DNA of 64,000 nucleotides from Streptococcus sp. LPB0220 (GCF_008727815.1 NZ_CP044230.1:914001-978000); one strand, 5' to 3'. Positions 51,163-61,598 are shown, counted from the stretch's first letter. Notes: generated by a model not told the origin, from the sequence alone. Numbers and translations: made by a program.

Positions 51163-51606
51163 ATGAATGAGACCGTAGAGTTTACAAATCTTTGTATGGT
51201 AAGAGACGGCAATAGAGTTCTTGTTATTGATCGTAAAAAAGAGGATTGGCCAGGCATTACATTTCCTGGAGGTCATGTCGAAGTGGGAGAATCATTTACG
51301 GAAGCAGTGATCCGTGAAGTGAAGGAAGAAACTGGTTTAAGGATTGTTTCTCCGCAGATGTGTGGAATGAAAGATTGGGTGGAAGACGGCATTCGTTATG
51401 TAGTTCTCTTTTATAAGACGGAAAAGTTTGAAGGAGACTTAATATCCTCTGAAGAGGGGGAAGTCTGGTGGGAGGACCTGAAAGAATTGCCAAATCTAGA
51501 CCTCTCTCTAGATATGGAGGATATGCTTCGTATTTTTCTTGAAGAAGACCTGTCTGAATTTTTCTACTACCAAGATGGAGAAGACTGGAAGTATGATTTA
51601 AAGTAA
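51163..51606 (+). CDS. NUDIX hydrolase
   Basis: 147 residues. The Nudix box is complete: G-x5-E-x7-REVKEET-GL within residues about 37-60 (GGHVEVGESF, then REVKEETGL). It hydrolyses nucleoside diphosphate linkages, perhaps 8-oxo-dGTP; substrate unproven. Stands between the RDD and NKHKIK genes. Confidence 0.93.
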   Translation: MNETVEFTNLCMVRDGNRVLVIDRKKEDWPGITFPGGHVEVGESFTEAVIREVKEETGLRIVSPQMCGMKDWVEDGIRYVVLFYKTEKFEGDLISSEEGEVWWEDLKELPNLDLSLDMEDMLRIFLEEDLSEFFYYQDGEDWKYDLK

Positions 51607-51676
51607 ATTCGAATGCTGATTCTTAAAAAAATAACCTGATCCAAGTGTAATAGAGCAAAGTCCCAAATTGAAGGTG

Positions 51677-51787
51677 ATGAGTGACCTGCTCAAGAAATAT
51701 GATCGAAAATGGGACAATGATTGTGTCAAAGAGCACCATGCTAGCATGCTCAGTCTATTAAAAACGGAGATAGAAAAGTACAAATAG
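51677..51787 (+). pseudogene. Short ORF, likely a gene 3' remnant
   Basis: 36 codons (MSDLLKKYDRKWDN start, LLKTEIEKYK end) after a GAAGG. Amphipathic, no recognised family. The length and lack of a promoter suggest a remnant, though a real small gene cannot be excluded. Confidence 0.35.
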
Positions 51788-51888
51788 GTATTGACTTACC
51801 CTTGCTCTATTTTCCGAAATCCTTTAGTTGTACTTTCCCCTTCATAGGTGTATAATGTGGCCTTAGATAAACAAATGAGGAGTTTACT

Positions 51889-52200
51889 ATGGAATTAAAT
51901 GATTTTACAGAAAAAGAACAAGAACAAATCAACCAAGGTTTAAGTACGGCTGAGATTTCTGATAAGGAAGCGGCGAAGAAGTTGCTTGCCCTTGTACCGC
52001 AAGAATGGATCAAACGCATTCCATTCTTTGTCAGAGGGCATGCGACGACCAAGACAGTTGAGCGTGTAGCTAAGCAATACCCTGAACTTTATGCCGTGGC
52101 GAAACGTCAAGGAGACCTTCCTGAAAAAGAAGGAGAAGAGCTCCGCATGATTATGACAGCTATCTTTGAAGAAAAGATGAACAAACATAAGATTAAATAA
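51889..52200 (+). CDS. Small protein ending NKHKIK
   Basis: 103 residues. Helical, with N-terminal MELNDFTEKEQEQINQGLS. That leader is shared, with few changes, by the CPBP protease at 58062 (MDLKDFTENEQEEIEKGLS). The middle (RIPFFVR ... YPELYAVA) and end are shared with the fragment at 38118. Function unknown. GAGGAG ribosome site. Confidence 0.75.
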   Translation: MELNDFTEKEQEQINQGLSTAEISDKEAAKKLLALVPQEWIKRIPFFVRGHATTKTVERVAKQYPELYAVAKRQGDLPEKEGEELRMIMTAIFEEKMNKHKIK

Positions 52201-52243
52201 TCTAATATAATACTTTGTTATTTTTTTATCACACAATTGAATG

Positions 52244-52276
52244 AGTGATTGCAGTTGAAATGCAGTCACTTTTTTA
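52244..52276 (+). terminator. Terminator
   Basis: AGTGATTGCA ... TGCAGTCACT with T7 tail. Confidence 0.8.
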
Positions 52277-52400
52277 TTTACTAGCCATAGAGACTTTTAC
52301 ACTAGTAAATAAAAATGAACAATATTTCATGATATAATACTAATGAAAGCAGTTCCAGAGGGATGAAAATTTCATTGGAGAAAAACAAGTAAAGGTAGTC

Positions 52401-53180
52401 ATGATGAAAAAGTTTTTGATATTTATTTTTACAATTTTTGGATTATTTGCAGGAATGCTAGCTCTTATAGTAATTGATTATGAAATAAATTATAATAAAT
52501 GGATAAATTCACGTTCAGGATCACAGTTGACTAATCCTGTACAAAAATACTCTTCTTCAAGTGATGGAAATAAGGATGATTTTGAATCATCAAAACAAGA
52601 ATACGCTACTTCAAGTTCTAGTACGCAGAATTATGATTATAAAAAATACTCTTCTTCAAGTGATAGAAAAAATAAGGAAGATTTAGAATCATTAATGAAT
52701 ATGTTTATGAAAGGACTATTTCCTCCAACTTTACTATATCCAGAATATACAAGGGCATATGAAAAAGCTAAATCTTGGTCAAAAAAGCATTTATCGCAGC
52801 AGCAAATTAAAATTTATCTTACTAAGTATGACAGGTATTCAGAGGATGCTACTCAGTACGCTTTAAATAAGCTTAATGTAGACTGGAAAGAGCAAGCACT
52901 TTTAAAAGCAAAATATTATCAAGAGTTTCATTATTCGAAAGAAAAATTAGTTTGGCAACTTATAAATGTTGAACGATTTACTCAAGAAGAGGCTGATTAT
53001 GCCATAGAACAAGGTAATTTCGATTGGAAAGAGGAAGCTGTGAAACAAGCAGAATCTTCTTCAAACGGTGGCAACATTTCAAAAGAAAGGTTATTAAAAA
53101 TACTTGTTGAATATAGAAAATTTACTCAAGAAGAAGCTGAGTACGCAATAGAGCATGCAAAAATAGATTGGGTGAATTAA
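52401..53180 (+). CDS. Membrane-anchored Ltp-like protein
   Basis: 259 residues: an N-terminal membrane helix (about 3-25) without a lipobox cysteine, a Ser-rich linker (about 45-100) and three Ltp-type helical repeats (pattern K-x-x-LxxxL...F/Y(T/S)xE(E/D)AxYAxxxxxxDW, near 125-255). The repeat family is that of Ltp from a Streptococcus thermophilus phage, which blocks injection of phage DNA (superinfection exclusion). Here the anchor is a helix rather than a lipid. Ends at a strong terminator. Confidence 0.78.
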   Translation: MMKKFLIFIFTIFGLFAGMLALIVIDYEINYNKWINSRSGSQLTNPVQKYSSSSDGNKDDFESSKQEYATSSSSTQNYDYKKYSSSSDRKNKEDLESLMNMFMKGLFPPTLLYPEYTRAYEKAKSWSKKHLSQQQIKIYLTKYDRYSEDATQYALNKLNVDWKEQALLKAKYYQEFHYSKEKLVWQLINVERFTQEEADYAIEQGNFDWKEEAVKQAESSSNGGNISKERLLKILVEYRKFTQEEAEYAIEHAKIDWVN

Positions 53181-53215
53181 ACAATAGTTTTAATTTTGAT
53201 TTTTGTAACATATTG

Positions 53216-53247
53216 AAGAGCTGGACAGTTTGCCAGCTCTTTTTTGC
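53216..53247 (+). terminator. Terminator of Ltp-like gene
   Basis: AAGAGCTGG-ACAGTTTG-CCAGCTCTTTTTT. Confidence 0.9.
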
Positions 53248-53381
53248 TGCTCATAAACTTTTCTCATTTCGTAAAAAATAGTTGGAGCAAAGCCAGTTTT
53301 AAACTATAATAGAGGAAAAGGATTATCGATATGAAAAATTTATAGTACAAACATTTTAATCAATAGAGAAGGAACCAGTTT

Positions 53382-54269
53382 ATGAAACCATCTAAAAAAT
53401 TCATGCTCCTTACTAGCTGTACCTTGGCGATTTTTGCTTTAGCGGCTTGTGGGACCAACCAAAAGCAATCCAAGGAAAAGCAGGCAAGTTCCACTGTACA
53501 GAAATCTAGTTCAGACAAGGAGCACTACAAGGGCACCTATAGCAACCTCAATAGCAAGGAAAGCGTCGAAGAAGTGCGGGCTCTCTTATCTGCTTATTTG
53601 GATCAGGAAAGTGTAGACAAATTTCTTGGTCTAGTAACGGACTATGATAGCATTGTCGGCTCGGTCGGCTTGACGGGTGACTTCAGCACCTTCAAGAAAA
53701 CAGACTACAATGTTGAGAAGATCAGTGACTTGTGGACCAAGAAAAAGGGCGATTTCGTCGGGACCAACTGCCGGATCAATAGCTATACTCTTCTGAAGAA
53801 TCGTATCGAGATTCCTAAAATGAAAGCGGATAGTGAACTTTTGTTCGTGGACAATGATGCGATTGACAAAGGGAAGATCTTCGGTGAGGCAGACAAGGAA
53901 GCTTTTAACATTCTGTATTCACGGGTTCCGACAGAAGCAACAACGGATGTCAAGGTCCATGCCAAGAAGATGGAAGAGTATTTTTCTCACTTCAAGTTCA
54001 ATGAAAATGCGCGCATGCTTTCTGTTATCGTTCATGATAACCTGGATGGAAATACCCTTTTTGTCGGTCATGTCGGTGTCTTGGTTCCTACCAAGGACGG
54101 CTATCTCTTTGTCGAAAAGCTAACCTTTGAAGAACCCTATCAAGCCATCAAGTTTGCGACCAAGGAAGATGTCTACAAATACTTAGAGACCAAGTACCAA
54201 GACTACACAGGCGAAGGTCTGGCTAAGCCCTTTATCATGGATAATGAAAAATGGGTTGAGATGAAGTAG
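53382..54269 (+). CDS. Lipoprotein, DUF4300-like
   Basis: 295 residues with a type II signal peptide and lipobox LAAC (Cys about residue 23), followed by a Ser/Lys-rich linker and a globular domain. It resembles the DUF4300 streptococcal lipoproteins. Function unknown. Next gene begins 3 bases after its stop. Confidence 0.82.
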   Translation: MKPSKKFMLLTSCTLAIFALAACGTNQKQSKEKQASSTVQKSSSDKEHYKGTYSNLNSKESVEEVRALLSAYLDQESVDKFLGLVTDYDSIVGSVGLTGDFSTFKKTDYNVEKISDLWTKKKGDFVGTNCRINSYTLLKNRIEIPKMKADSELLFVDNDAIDKGKIFGEADKEAFNILYSRVPTEATTDVKVHAKKMEEYFSHFKFNENARMLSVIVHDNLDGNTLFVGHVGVLVPTKDGYLFVEKLTFEEPYQAIKFATKEDVYKYLETKYQDYTGEGLAKPFIMDNEKWVEMK

Positions 54270-54272
54270 AGG

Positions 54273-54686
54273 ATGAAGGACAGCGTGTTAGAATTTAGAA
54301 AGATAATGGAGTATGCTCCGATTCTATATGTGCTAGTTTTATTGCTCTTTTTCACTCTTCTCCTTATCTTGAGAAGAAGGGCAATCGCGAGACGTAGTGG
54401 TGGTCCCTTCTTTGCGCCCTTCCATATTAACCGTGGAATCTTCTATATCCATGTTGCTCTGTGTTTCAGTCGTCGTATGATCCCATTGAAAGAGATGGAG
54501 CAGATAACCTACTTATTGCTCCGTGGTCGCGCCGGTGGTGGGAGTCGCTATGCTTTCTATATCGAACTCAGAAATGGAAAGACCATTCCCTTCTTTTTCG
54601 GAAAAAGTAAACAGAATGAACTGTTGGTTGAAAAACTCAAGCAAAATGCTGGCAAGTATGGGTTTAAAGTACATTTTCAACGCTAG
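54273..54686 (+). CDS. Unknown small membrane protein
   Basis: 137 residues. One strong membrane helix (about 15-35), then a basic cytosolic-looking domain (PLKEMEQITYLLLRGRAGGG). PH-like fold is possible but unproven. Coupled to the lipoprotein gene. Confidence 0.65.
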   Translation: MKDSVLEFRKIMEYAPILYVLVLLLFFTLLLILRRRAIARRSGGPFFAPFHINRGIFYIHVALCFSRRMIPLKEMEQITYLLLRGRAGGGSRYAFYIELRNGKTIPFFFGKSKQNELLVEKLKQNAGKYGFKVHFQR

Positions 54687-54753
54687 AATACAATCACCTG
54701 AAGGAAACAAAACTAGTATTTGATTCTCTGTAAAAACGAAAGTGAGCAATTCT

Positions 54754-55605
54754 ATGAACGATTCTATGAAAGAATATATCCACTTAAAAAAGCAGTTCCA
54801 ATCGCAAGATAAGGATTCATCTAGCGTGCTGGCTCTCTATGAATTTGCAGATCGGCTGACCTTACTGGAAACTCCAGAAGCTAAGCAGGTCTTGGTGGAT
54901 GTGTATCAGGAGTTGGGCTTGTATGCCAGTGCCTTTGCTCTCTTCTCAGAGCTAGTAGACAAGTCTGATCGCAAGCAAGTTAAGAAACTTTTCACCTTAG
55001 AAAAGATGAGTCTAAGTCATGGAGATCGCTTTGCGCTCCCTCGTCCCTTGACCGAAAAAGAAAAAGAGGCTCATAAGGAGAAAGTCAGTGAATTGCCAAC
55101 CTTTCGCTATCATCCGGATCCACTAGCGACGGGTTCCTTTAAGGAAGGGGAGCCTAAGACCTGCCCTTCGTGTGGAGAAGACCACACCATCTATTATGCT
55201 CTGAGACCTTATTGTGTAGAAGACCTAAGACATCTCTGTCCAACTTGTATTTCTACTGGTCGTGCTGCCCAAAAGTTTGAAGCAGAGTTTATCCAAGATG
55301 CTGATTGGCAAGGGGTCATGGATAAGGAAAAAGACCAGATCCTATTCTGTCAAACTCCTGGCTATAGTAGTTGGCAGGGCGAATATTGGCTCTCTTGTTG
55401 CCAAGACTACTGTGCCTATCTGGGGACAGTTGGCACTCGTGAACTGGAAGAGATGGGCATTGCAGAGCAAGTCTTGGAAGAATATGAGGCACGTGATGAA
55501 CTTCAGGATGTAGCTGAATACTTAGTCAAGGATGGTTCTATGTGTGGCTATCTCTTTCGATGTCTACACTGTGAACAATACCATCTTTGGGTTGATGCGG
55601 ATTAG
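54754..55605 (+). CDS. CbrC-family protein, paralogue 2
   Basis: 283 residues, same length as the copy at 40908 and clearly paralogous throughout (KEYIHLKKQ start, RYHPDPLATGSF, CPSC/CPTC/CLHC cysteine pairs, QTPGYSSWQGEYWLSCC). In-frame GTG at 54742 exists, but the ATG gives the length of the paralogue. Likely zinc-binding; role unknown. Confidence 0.88.
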   Translation: MNDSMKEYIHLKKQFQSQDKDSSSVLALYEFADRLTLLETPEAKQVLVDVYQELGLYASAFALFSELVDKSDRKQVKKLFTLEKMSLSHGDRFALPRPLTEKEKEAHKEKVSELPTFRYHPDPLATGSFKEGEPKTCPSCGEDHTIYYALRPYCVEDLRHLCPTCISTGRAAQKFEAEFIQDADWQGVMDKEKDQILFCQTPGYSSWQGEYWLSCCQDYCAYLGTVGTRELEEMGIAEQVLEEYEARDELQDVAEYLVKDGSMCGYLFRCLHCEQYHLWVDAD

Positions 55606-55666
55606 TAGGATGCTCCAAATCTAATAGAGTCATGAACTAGATGAAAGAATAGAAAAGGAATCACGA

Positions 55667-56416
55667 ATGAGTAGAAAGCAAGCCCTATCTATGTATTTGT
55701 TAGGGACCTTTGGTCAAGTATTCGGAGTCAGCCTTTTGGTTTGCTTTTTAAGAGTAGGAGGAGTGAAGGTTGATTTTACATCACCAATGGGGATCATCGC
55801 TGTTATTGTAGGTGGGTTGTCATCAGCTTTGTGGGGCAGTCTTGCAAGCATTAGTTACCATCAATCTAGTTTCAAACAAGTTCTCAAAGATTTTTTTCAA
55901 GTCAAAGACAGTTTAGCAAATTATTGTTTGGTGCTTGTTTTCTTGATACTCGACTTTTTCCCATTTATCTTAGGTGGTAAGATCATCACTCAATCGTTGG
56001 TCTTGCCAGTGGTGCTCTTTTTCAAGGCCCTTCTTTTTGGTGGGATTGAAGAAATTGGCTGGCGTTATTTCTTTCAACCAACTTTGGAGGAAAAAATACC
56101 TTATCTTTCAGCTACTTTGATCACCTTTTTAGCCTGGTCTAGCTGGCATCTTTTTTACTTTTACATTGATGGTTCTTTAGCTGTCATTCAGTTGCTTCCG
56201 TTTCTAGTAGGTCTGCTAACTAACTGCTTTATCTTATCGGCCTTGTACCATAAAATGAAAAATTTATGGATCTGTGTCATGACCCATGCGTTGATCAATG
56301 CTTTATCACAACTGTCATCAACTGAGAGTGTATGGCTATCACTTGTGATTAAGGTGTTGATAATCCTTCTTGCTATGAGAATTGCTAGTAGTAGTATGGA
56401 GAAAGCTAAATCCTAA
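55667..56416 (+). CDS. CPBP family intramembrane protease
   Basis: 249 residues, about seven membrane helices. GIEEIGWRYF motif 1 (E-E-x3-R replaced by EEIGWRY), SSWHLFYF motif 2 and MTHALINAL motif 3. Third CPBP gene of the region. AAGGAA ribosome site. Confidence 0.88.
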   Translation: MSRKQALSMYLLGTFGQVFGVSLLVCFLRVGGVKVDFTSPMGIIAVIVGGLSSALWGSLASISYHQSSFKQVLKDFFQVKDSLANYCLVLVFLILDFFPFILGGKIITQSLVLPVVLFFKALLFGGIEEIGWRYFFQPTLEEKIPYLSATLITFLAWSSWHLFYFYIDGSLAVIQLLPFLVGLLTNCFILSALYHKMKNLWICVMTHALINALSQLSSTESVWLSLVIKVLIILLAMRIASSSMEKAKS

Positions 56417-56451
56417 GCTGGGTTAATTTCCATTGCTTCATATAGTTATAA

Positions 56452-56487
56452 ATCAAAAGAGCAGTTATTTTGAACTGCTCTTTTGAT
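56452..56487. terminator. Bidirectional terminator
   Basis: ATCAAAAGAGCAGTT ... AACTGCTCTTTTGAT, 15-bp perfect stem. Confidence 0.8.
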
Positions 56488-56587
56488 ATGGCTTTAAGGT
56501 TTTAGTAAAAATCTAATGAACTCGTCATCTTTTCCGTTGCCCTAAATACTTTTAGGGTTAATTCAAGCTCAACAAGTAGAGTAAGAG

Positions 56588-57208
56588 CTATTTGGTCGCC
56601 ATTTGACTCTTATTTTTTTCACTTTTCGTGACAATATATAAAACCCATTTGTGATTTTGCCTTTCTTCAATCTTTGAAAAGCCAATACTTGTTAATAACT
56701 GACTCAATTCAGAACTTGTTCCATAATCTGTCATATGATACTTAATTTTTTCTTTTTCGGAAGCAATAATCAGAGTAGAATGATTGGACATGACTCGATA
56801 GATTTCCTGAAAGCTTTGTTTTAATTCTTTCCAGAAAATATGGGTCTGAATGGCAAAGACAAGATCAAAATAATGATTTTGGTAGGGAAGGTTTTCAACA
56901 TTTCCAACCATCAGCTGGACACTATCGTTTTCTATTGACTTTAAAAGCATCCGTTTAGCAGTTTGATAAGACTCCTTGGAAATATCAATGCCATGAATGT
57001 CAAGATTTTTATCTAAAGCAAGTAGGTTTTTGATAGTGCTACCACCGCCATAACCGATTTCTAAAATCCGACTATTATCTGAAATGGTAGTCTGTTTGAT
57101 TGCCCAAAGACTGAATTTCTTAAAATAGGACGACCAGATGTTGGTAATTAATCGCCCAACAAGACCACTAGGATTTTTAGACTGTTTTATAAGATATTGA
57201 ATGAGCAT
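56588..57208 (-). CDS. Class I SAM-dependent methyltransferase
   Basis: 206 residues. SAM-binding LEIGYGGGSTIKNLL (about 50-64) and motif II/III (HGIDISKESYQTAKR; VFAIQTHIFW). Substrate unknown; a natural-product or quinone-type methyltransferase pattern. GGAGGG ribosome site. Divergent from the TetR gene and probably under its control. Confidence 0.85.
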   Translation of the reverse strand: MLIQYLIKQSKNPSGLVGRLITNIWSSYFKKFSLWAIKQTTISDNSRILEIGYGGGSTIKNLLALDKNLDIHGIDISKESYQTAKRMLLKSIENDSVQLMVGNVENLPYQNHYFDLVFAIQTHIFWKELKQSFQEIYRVMSNHSTLIIASEKEKIKYHMTDYGTSSELSQLLTSIGFSKIEERQNHKWVLYIVTKSEKNKSQMATK

Positions 57209-57233
57209 GTTCCCTCCCTTTTTTGCAAATAAA

Positions 57234-57244
57234 GTTTGAAATAT
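57234..57244. promoter_or_regulatory. Half of an inverted TetR site (left)
   Basis: GTTTGAAATAT; its reverse complement ATATTTCAAAC is at 57319-57329. Lies in the leader of the methyltransferase; the minus-strand TATAAT is at 57272-57267. Confidence 0.5.
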
Positions 57245-57302
57245 TGATAATTAAATTTCACACTTTATTATAGAGAAAGGTGGTCAGAATAGCAAGAAAA
57301 AA

Positions 57303-57341
57303 TGAAATATGCAGGTATATATTTCAAACTTATGCTACAAT
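57303..57341 (+). promoter_or_regulatory. tetR promoter with palindrome
   Basis: GAAATAT-N8-ATATTTC dyad (57304-57325) and ATATTTCAAAC (57319-57329) precede TGC-TACAAT (57333-57341), the -10 of the TetR gene. Confidence 0.6.
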
Positions 57342-57363
57342 TGGTAGTAACTGAGGTGTTCAC

Positions 57364-57951
57364 ATGAATCAATATCAAAAGACGACTGAGAAAAAGAAGC
57401 AAGCGATTATTCAAGCAGCTTTGCATCTATTCAAAGAAAAAGGTTTTAAGGAAACGAGTATAAAATCTATTGCAGAGGTAGCGAAAGTATCACCTGTTTC
57501 TATCTATAATTATTTTGGGAGCAAAGATAATTTGGTGGCTCTCTGTGTTAATGACTTGTTTGAAGAAATAACCCAGCAAGCCGAGGATATTTTAAAAAGT
57601 AATCTAGCTTTTAATACAAAACTAGACCAGGCTTTAGACCTATGTCAGGAGAAAATGAGTCAGCAAATCTCGGACTATTTTCAAGATAAAACGGTGAGAG
57701 ATCCCTCTTTCTCAAGTCTCCTAACGAAAGCGATAACCGCAAAAAAAAGGGATATTTATCGCACTTATATTAATCTCGGGAAAGAAGAGGGGCTGATTGC
57801 TAGAGACTTATCAACAGAGCTTGTTTTAAATGTTATGGATGCTTTCAATAGTGTAGGAAATCAGTTAGCCCATAGTGATAATTTAGAAACAGACGTTAAG
57901 CAAATCCATCAGATCTTTTTGTACGGTATTTTAGGAAAAAAGAAATCATGA
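57364..57951 (+). CDS. TetR family regulator
   Basis: 195 residues. N-terminal TetR helix-turn-helix (about 12-58, KETSIKSIAEVAKVSPVSIYNYF). Divergent from the methyltransferase, with inverted repeats in the shared intergenic region, so it likely controls both. GAGGTG ribosome site. Confidence 0.92.
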   Translation: MNQYQKTTEKKKQAIIQAALHLFKEKGFKETSIKSIAEVAKVSPVSIYNYFGSKDNLVALCVNDLFEEITQQAEDILKSNLAFNTKLDQALDLCQEKMSQQISDYFQDKTVRDPSFSSLLTKAITAKKRDIYRTYINLGKEEGLIARDLSTELVLNVMDAFNSVGNQLAHSDNLETDVKQIHQIFLYGILGKKKS

Positions 57952-58061
57952 TTTTCCTTATTCTATGATTGTTCACGGCTAGCAACATCCCATCCAAATT
58001 AGTTGTATATTCACATGTAAGAGTGTAAAATCTACTATATAAAGATAAAGAGGAGTAGGTT

Positions 58062-58868
58062 ATGGACTTAAAAGATTTTACAGAAAATGAACAGGAGGAA
58101 ATCGAGAAAGGTTTGAGCAAATTTATTTCAAAACAATCAGTCGCTATCTGGTATGCACTGACTGCCCTCCTTGCTACATTTCTAGTAGGTCATGTTATCC
58201 TTTGGTTTCTCCCAGATAGGAGTAGTATGGGGGCCTCACTCCTGTTTATCCTAATGAACTTGATTCCCATGATAACGGCTCTTTGCTTTTCCATTGTCTT
58301 AGGTGAAACTAAATCCCTGGGAGAATTTTTCAAAAAGGTCTTTCTTCAAAAAGAAAGTTCCCTGGCCTGGATCCTAGCTTTCTTCATCCCCATCATTTAT
58401 TATGGGATCTCCATCCTGCTCATGAATGTTCGCTTTACTGGGAATTCCCTCTTGGCCTTCTTCCTCTATTTCCCCTGGACATTTTTATATGGTGGTCTGG
58501 AAGAAGTCGGTTGGCGTTGGTTTTTACAAGAGCATCTTTCCTTCAGCAAGCACTTTATATCTAAAATGATGGTTCTTTCCTTTGTCTGGTTTCTCTGGCA
58601 TATTCCCATCTATCAACTCCCTTGGATTACAGCAGGTTCGTCTAACTATCTCATCTTTTACTTGATGATTTTAGGGAATACCTTCCTATTTGGAGCGCTC
58701 AAGGAGTACTCGAAAGGTGCTGTTCCTTGTATCCTCGCTCACATGCTGATCGATAGTCTGGCTGTCCTTATGCTGGTTCAGAGTTCTCTTCCTCAGATTA
58801 TCCTTCTGGTTATGTTCGAAATCCTAGTATCCTCTTGGCTAGTAGCAATACGAAAATCGGAAAAATAA
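58062..58868 (+). CDS. CPBP family intramembrane protease with extra N-terminus
   Basis: 268 residues. The first 19 residues (MDLKDFTENEQEEIEKGLS) match the start of the small protein at 51889. The rest has about seven helices and CPBP motifs GGLEEVGWRWFLQ, FLWHIPIY and CILAHMLID. A chimera or shared-leader family. AGAGGAG ribosome site. Confidence 0.9.
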   Translation: MDLKDFTENEQEEIEKGLSKFISKQSVAIWYALTALLATFLVGHVILWFLPDRSSMGASLLFILMNLIPMITALCFSIVLGETKSLGEFFKKVFLQKESSLAWILAFFIPIIYYGISILLMNVRFTGNSLLAFFLYFPWTFLYGGLEEVGWRWFLQEHLSFSKHFISKMMVLSFVWFLWHIPIYQLPWITAGSSNYLIFYLMILGNTFLFGALKEYSKGAVPCILAHMLIDSLAVLMLVQSSLPQIILLVMFEILVSSWLVAIRKSEK

Positions 58869-59026
58869 AGTTTAACCTCTTTCTGTGAGAGTCTGTCATC
58901 TTCACCCTTTAGGACTTCAATGTAGAGTCCATAAAATGGTATAATCAGTTTAACGAAGAAACTAGAGGTAGGACCATAGTTTTAACACAGTCTGATATTT
59001 ATTTACTAGGTAAGAGGGGAAAGACC

Positions 59027-59698
59027 ATGCAAAAAACCTTTCAGTTGTTGCGAAGAGGAGATTTAGAGGGAGTCCGTCAGATATTGGATAAAAAGCCTGA
59101 AGAAGTCAATGCTGTTTCGGGTGACAAACCTAAAAGAGATCAAGGCCAATCCCTTCTTCAAGTCGCTATTAAATCGGGACATTTAGATATTGCGGACTTA
59201 CTCATTGATAGAGGGGCAGATCTTAACTTTATCGAAGAACCGACAGAGCTGAATCCATTTTGTCAACCGGTCATCCAAACGGCCGGTGGAAGAGCTGTAT
59301 TTGACTGCAGGCGCATGATCAAACGTTGGAATGGTCAATATCAGTTGTATTCGTCTAAGGAAAAGGCTGACCAATCCTTCAAGGTTTTTAAAAAAATGTT
59401 AGAACTTGGAGCAGATATCTCTCAGAAGGATAGTCATGGCGGAACTTTATTGCAAACTATTTTAATTGAAACCAAGGAAGTGTTGCCATCTTATTATTGG
59501 AAAACAAAAGAAACAAGTGATAATGTCCTCATAACGAATGAATTACGTCATGATTTAAATCGTATTTATGATCTATTAATTCGTTACGGTGTGACTTCGG
59601 ACGAAATAGCTGTCTATCAGAACATTCCTCTCAAAGAACTTTATCAAGACAGCCCGACCATGGAGTTCTTAAATCGGTTAGATCAGAGCAGATCTTGA
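59027..59698 (+). CDS. Ankyrin-repeat protein
   Basis: 223 residues with two to three ankyrin repeats (QGQSLLQVAIKSGHLDIADLLIDRGADLN; second repeat near 125-150). Protein-protein interaction scaffold; partner unknown. Isolated gene with a terminator behind it. Confidence 0.88.
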   Translation: MQKTFQLLRRGDLEGVRQILDKKPEEVNAVSGDKPKRDQGQSLLQVAIKSGHLDIADLLIDRGADLNFIEEPTELNPFCQPVIQTAGGRAVFDCRRMIKRWNGQYQLYSSKEKADQSFKVFKKMLELGADISQKDSHGGTLLQTILIETKEVLPSYYWKTKETSDNVLITNELRHDLNRIYDLLIRYGVTSDEIAVYQNIPLKELYQDSPTMEFLNRLDQSRS

Positions 59699-59720
59699 TA
59701 AGCATTTGAATACTAGTTTG

Positions 59721-59742
59721 AAGAGCCTCAGGGCTCTTTTTG
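59721..59742 (+). terminator. Terminator of ankyrin gene
   Basis: AAGAGCC-TCAG-GGCTCTTTTT. Confidence 0.85.
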
Positions 59743-59828
59743 CTTGGTCTGATAGAGCTGGAAGTACTAGGAAAATGTTAGACCGGATTTTCTTAAATAA
59801 ATGGATACAAATCCTAGATGAAATAGAG

Positions 59829-59834
59829 TATACT
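59829..59834 (+). promoter_or_regulatory. Putative glpK -10
   Basis: TATACT 50 bases before the glpK ATG; GGAGGG ribosome site follows. Confidence 0.55.
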
Positions 59835-59860
59835 AGTTTATGAAAGAACAAGATTTTTAA

Positions 59861-61393
<1,533 letters not shown>

Positions 61394-61427
61394 AGGGATC
61401 AATCAAATGAATAGTTTATGAGAGAGA

Positions 61428-61598
61428 GTGGGACAGAAATCGGTCATTCGTTAGAATTCGATTTCGTCGTCCCACCTCCGCACAGTTGAGTAGGGCTGTA
61501 AAAGCTGATGAAATCAGCGTAGTAGAGCCCACTCAACCACTGCGTCTTGCTTGACAATCCAAAAATAATTGAGAGGCTAGGACTTTTGTCCCAGCCTC
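61428..61598. repeat. Structured intergenic repeat after glpK
   Basis: Three nested hairpins: GTGGGAC...AATCG / CGATT...GTCCCAC (61428-61475); TTGAGTAGGGCT / AGAGCCCACTCAA (61486-61536) enclosing GCTGAT-GAA-ATCAGC (61504-61518); and GAGGCTAGGAC-TTTT-GTCCCAGCCTC (61573-61598), the last followed by T-rich sequence and able to terminate glpK. From memory, similar sequences recur between genes in mitis-group streptococci. The 479-base gap 61394-61872 holds no gene. Confidence 0.7.
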
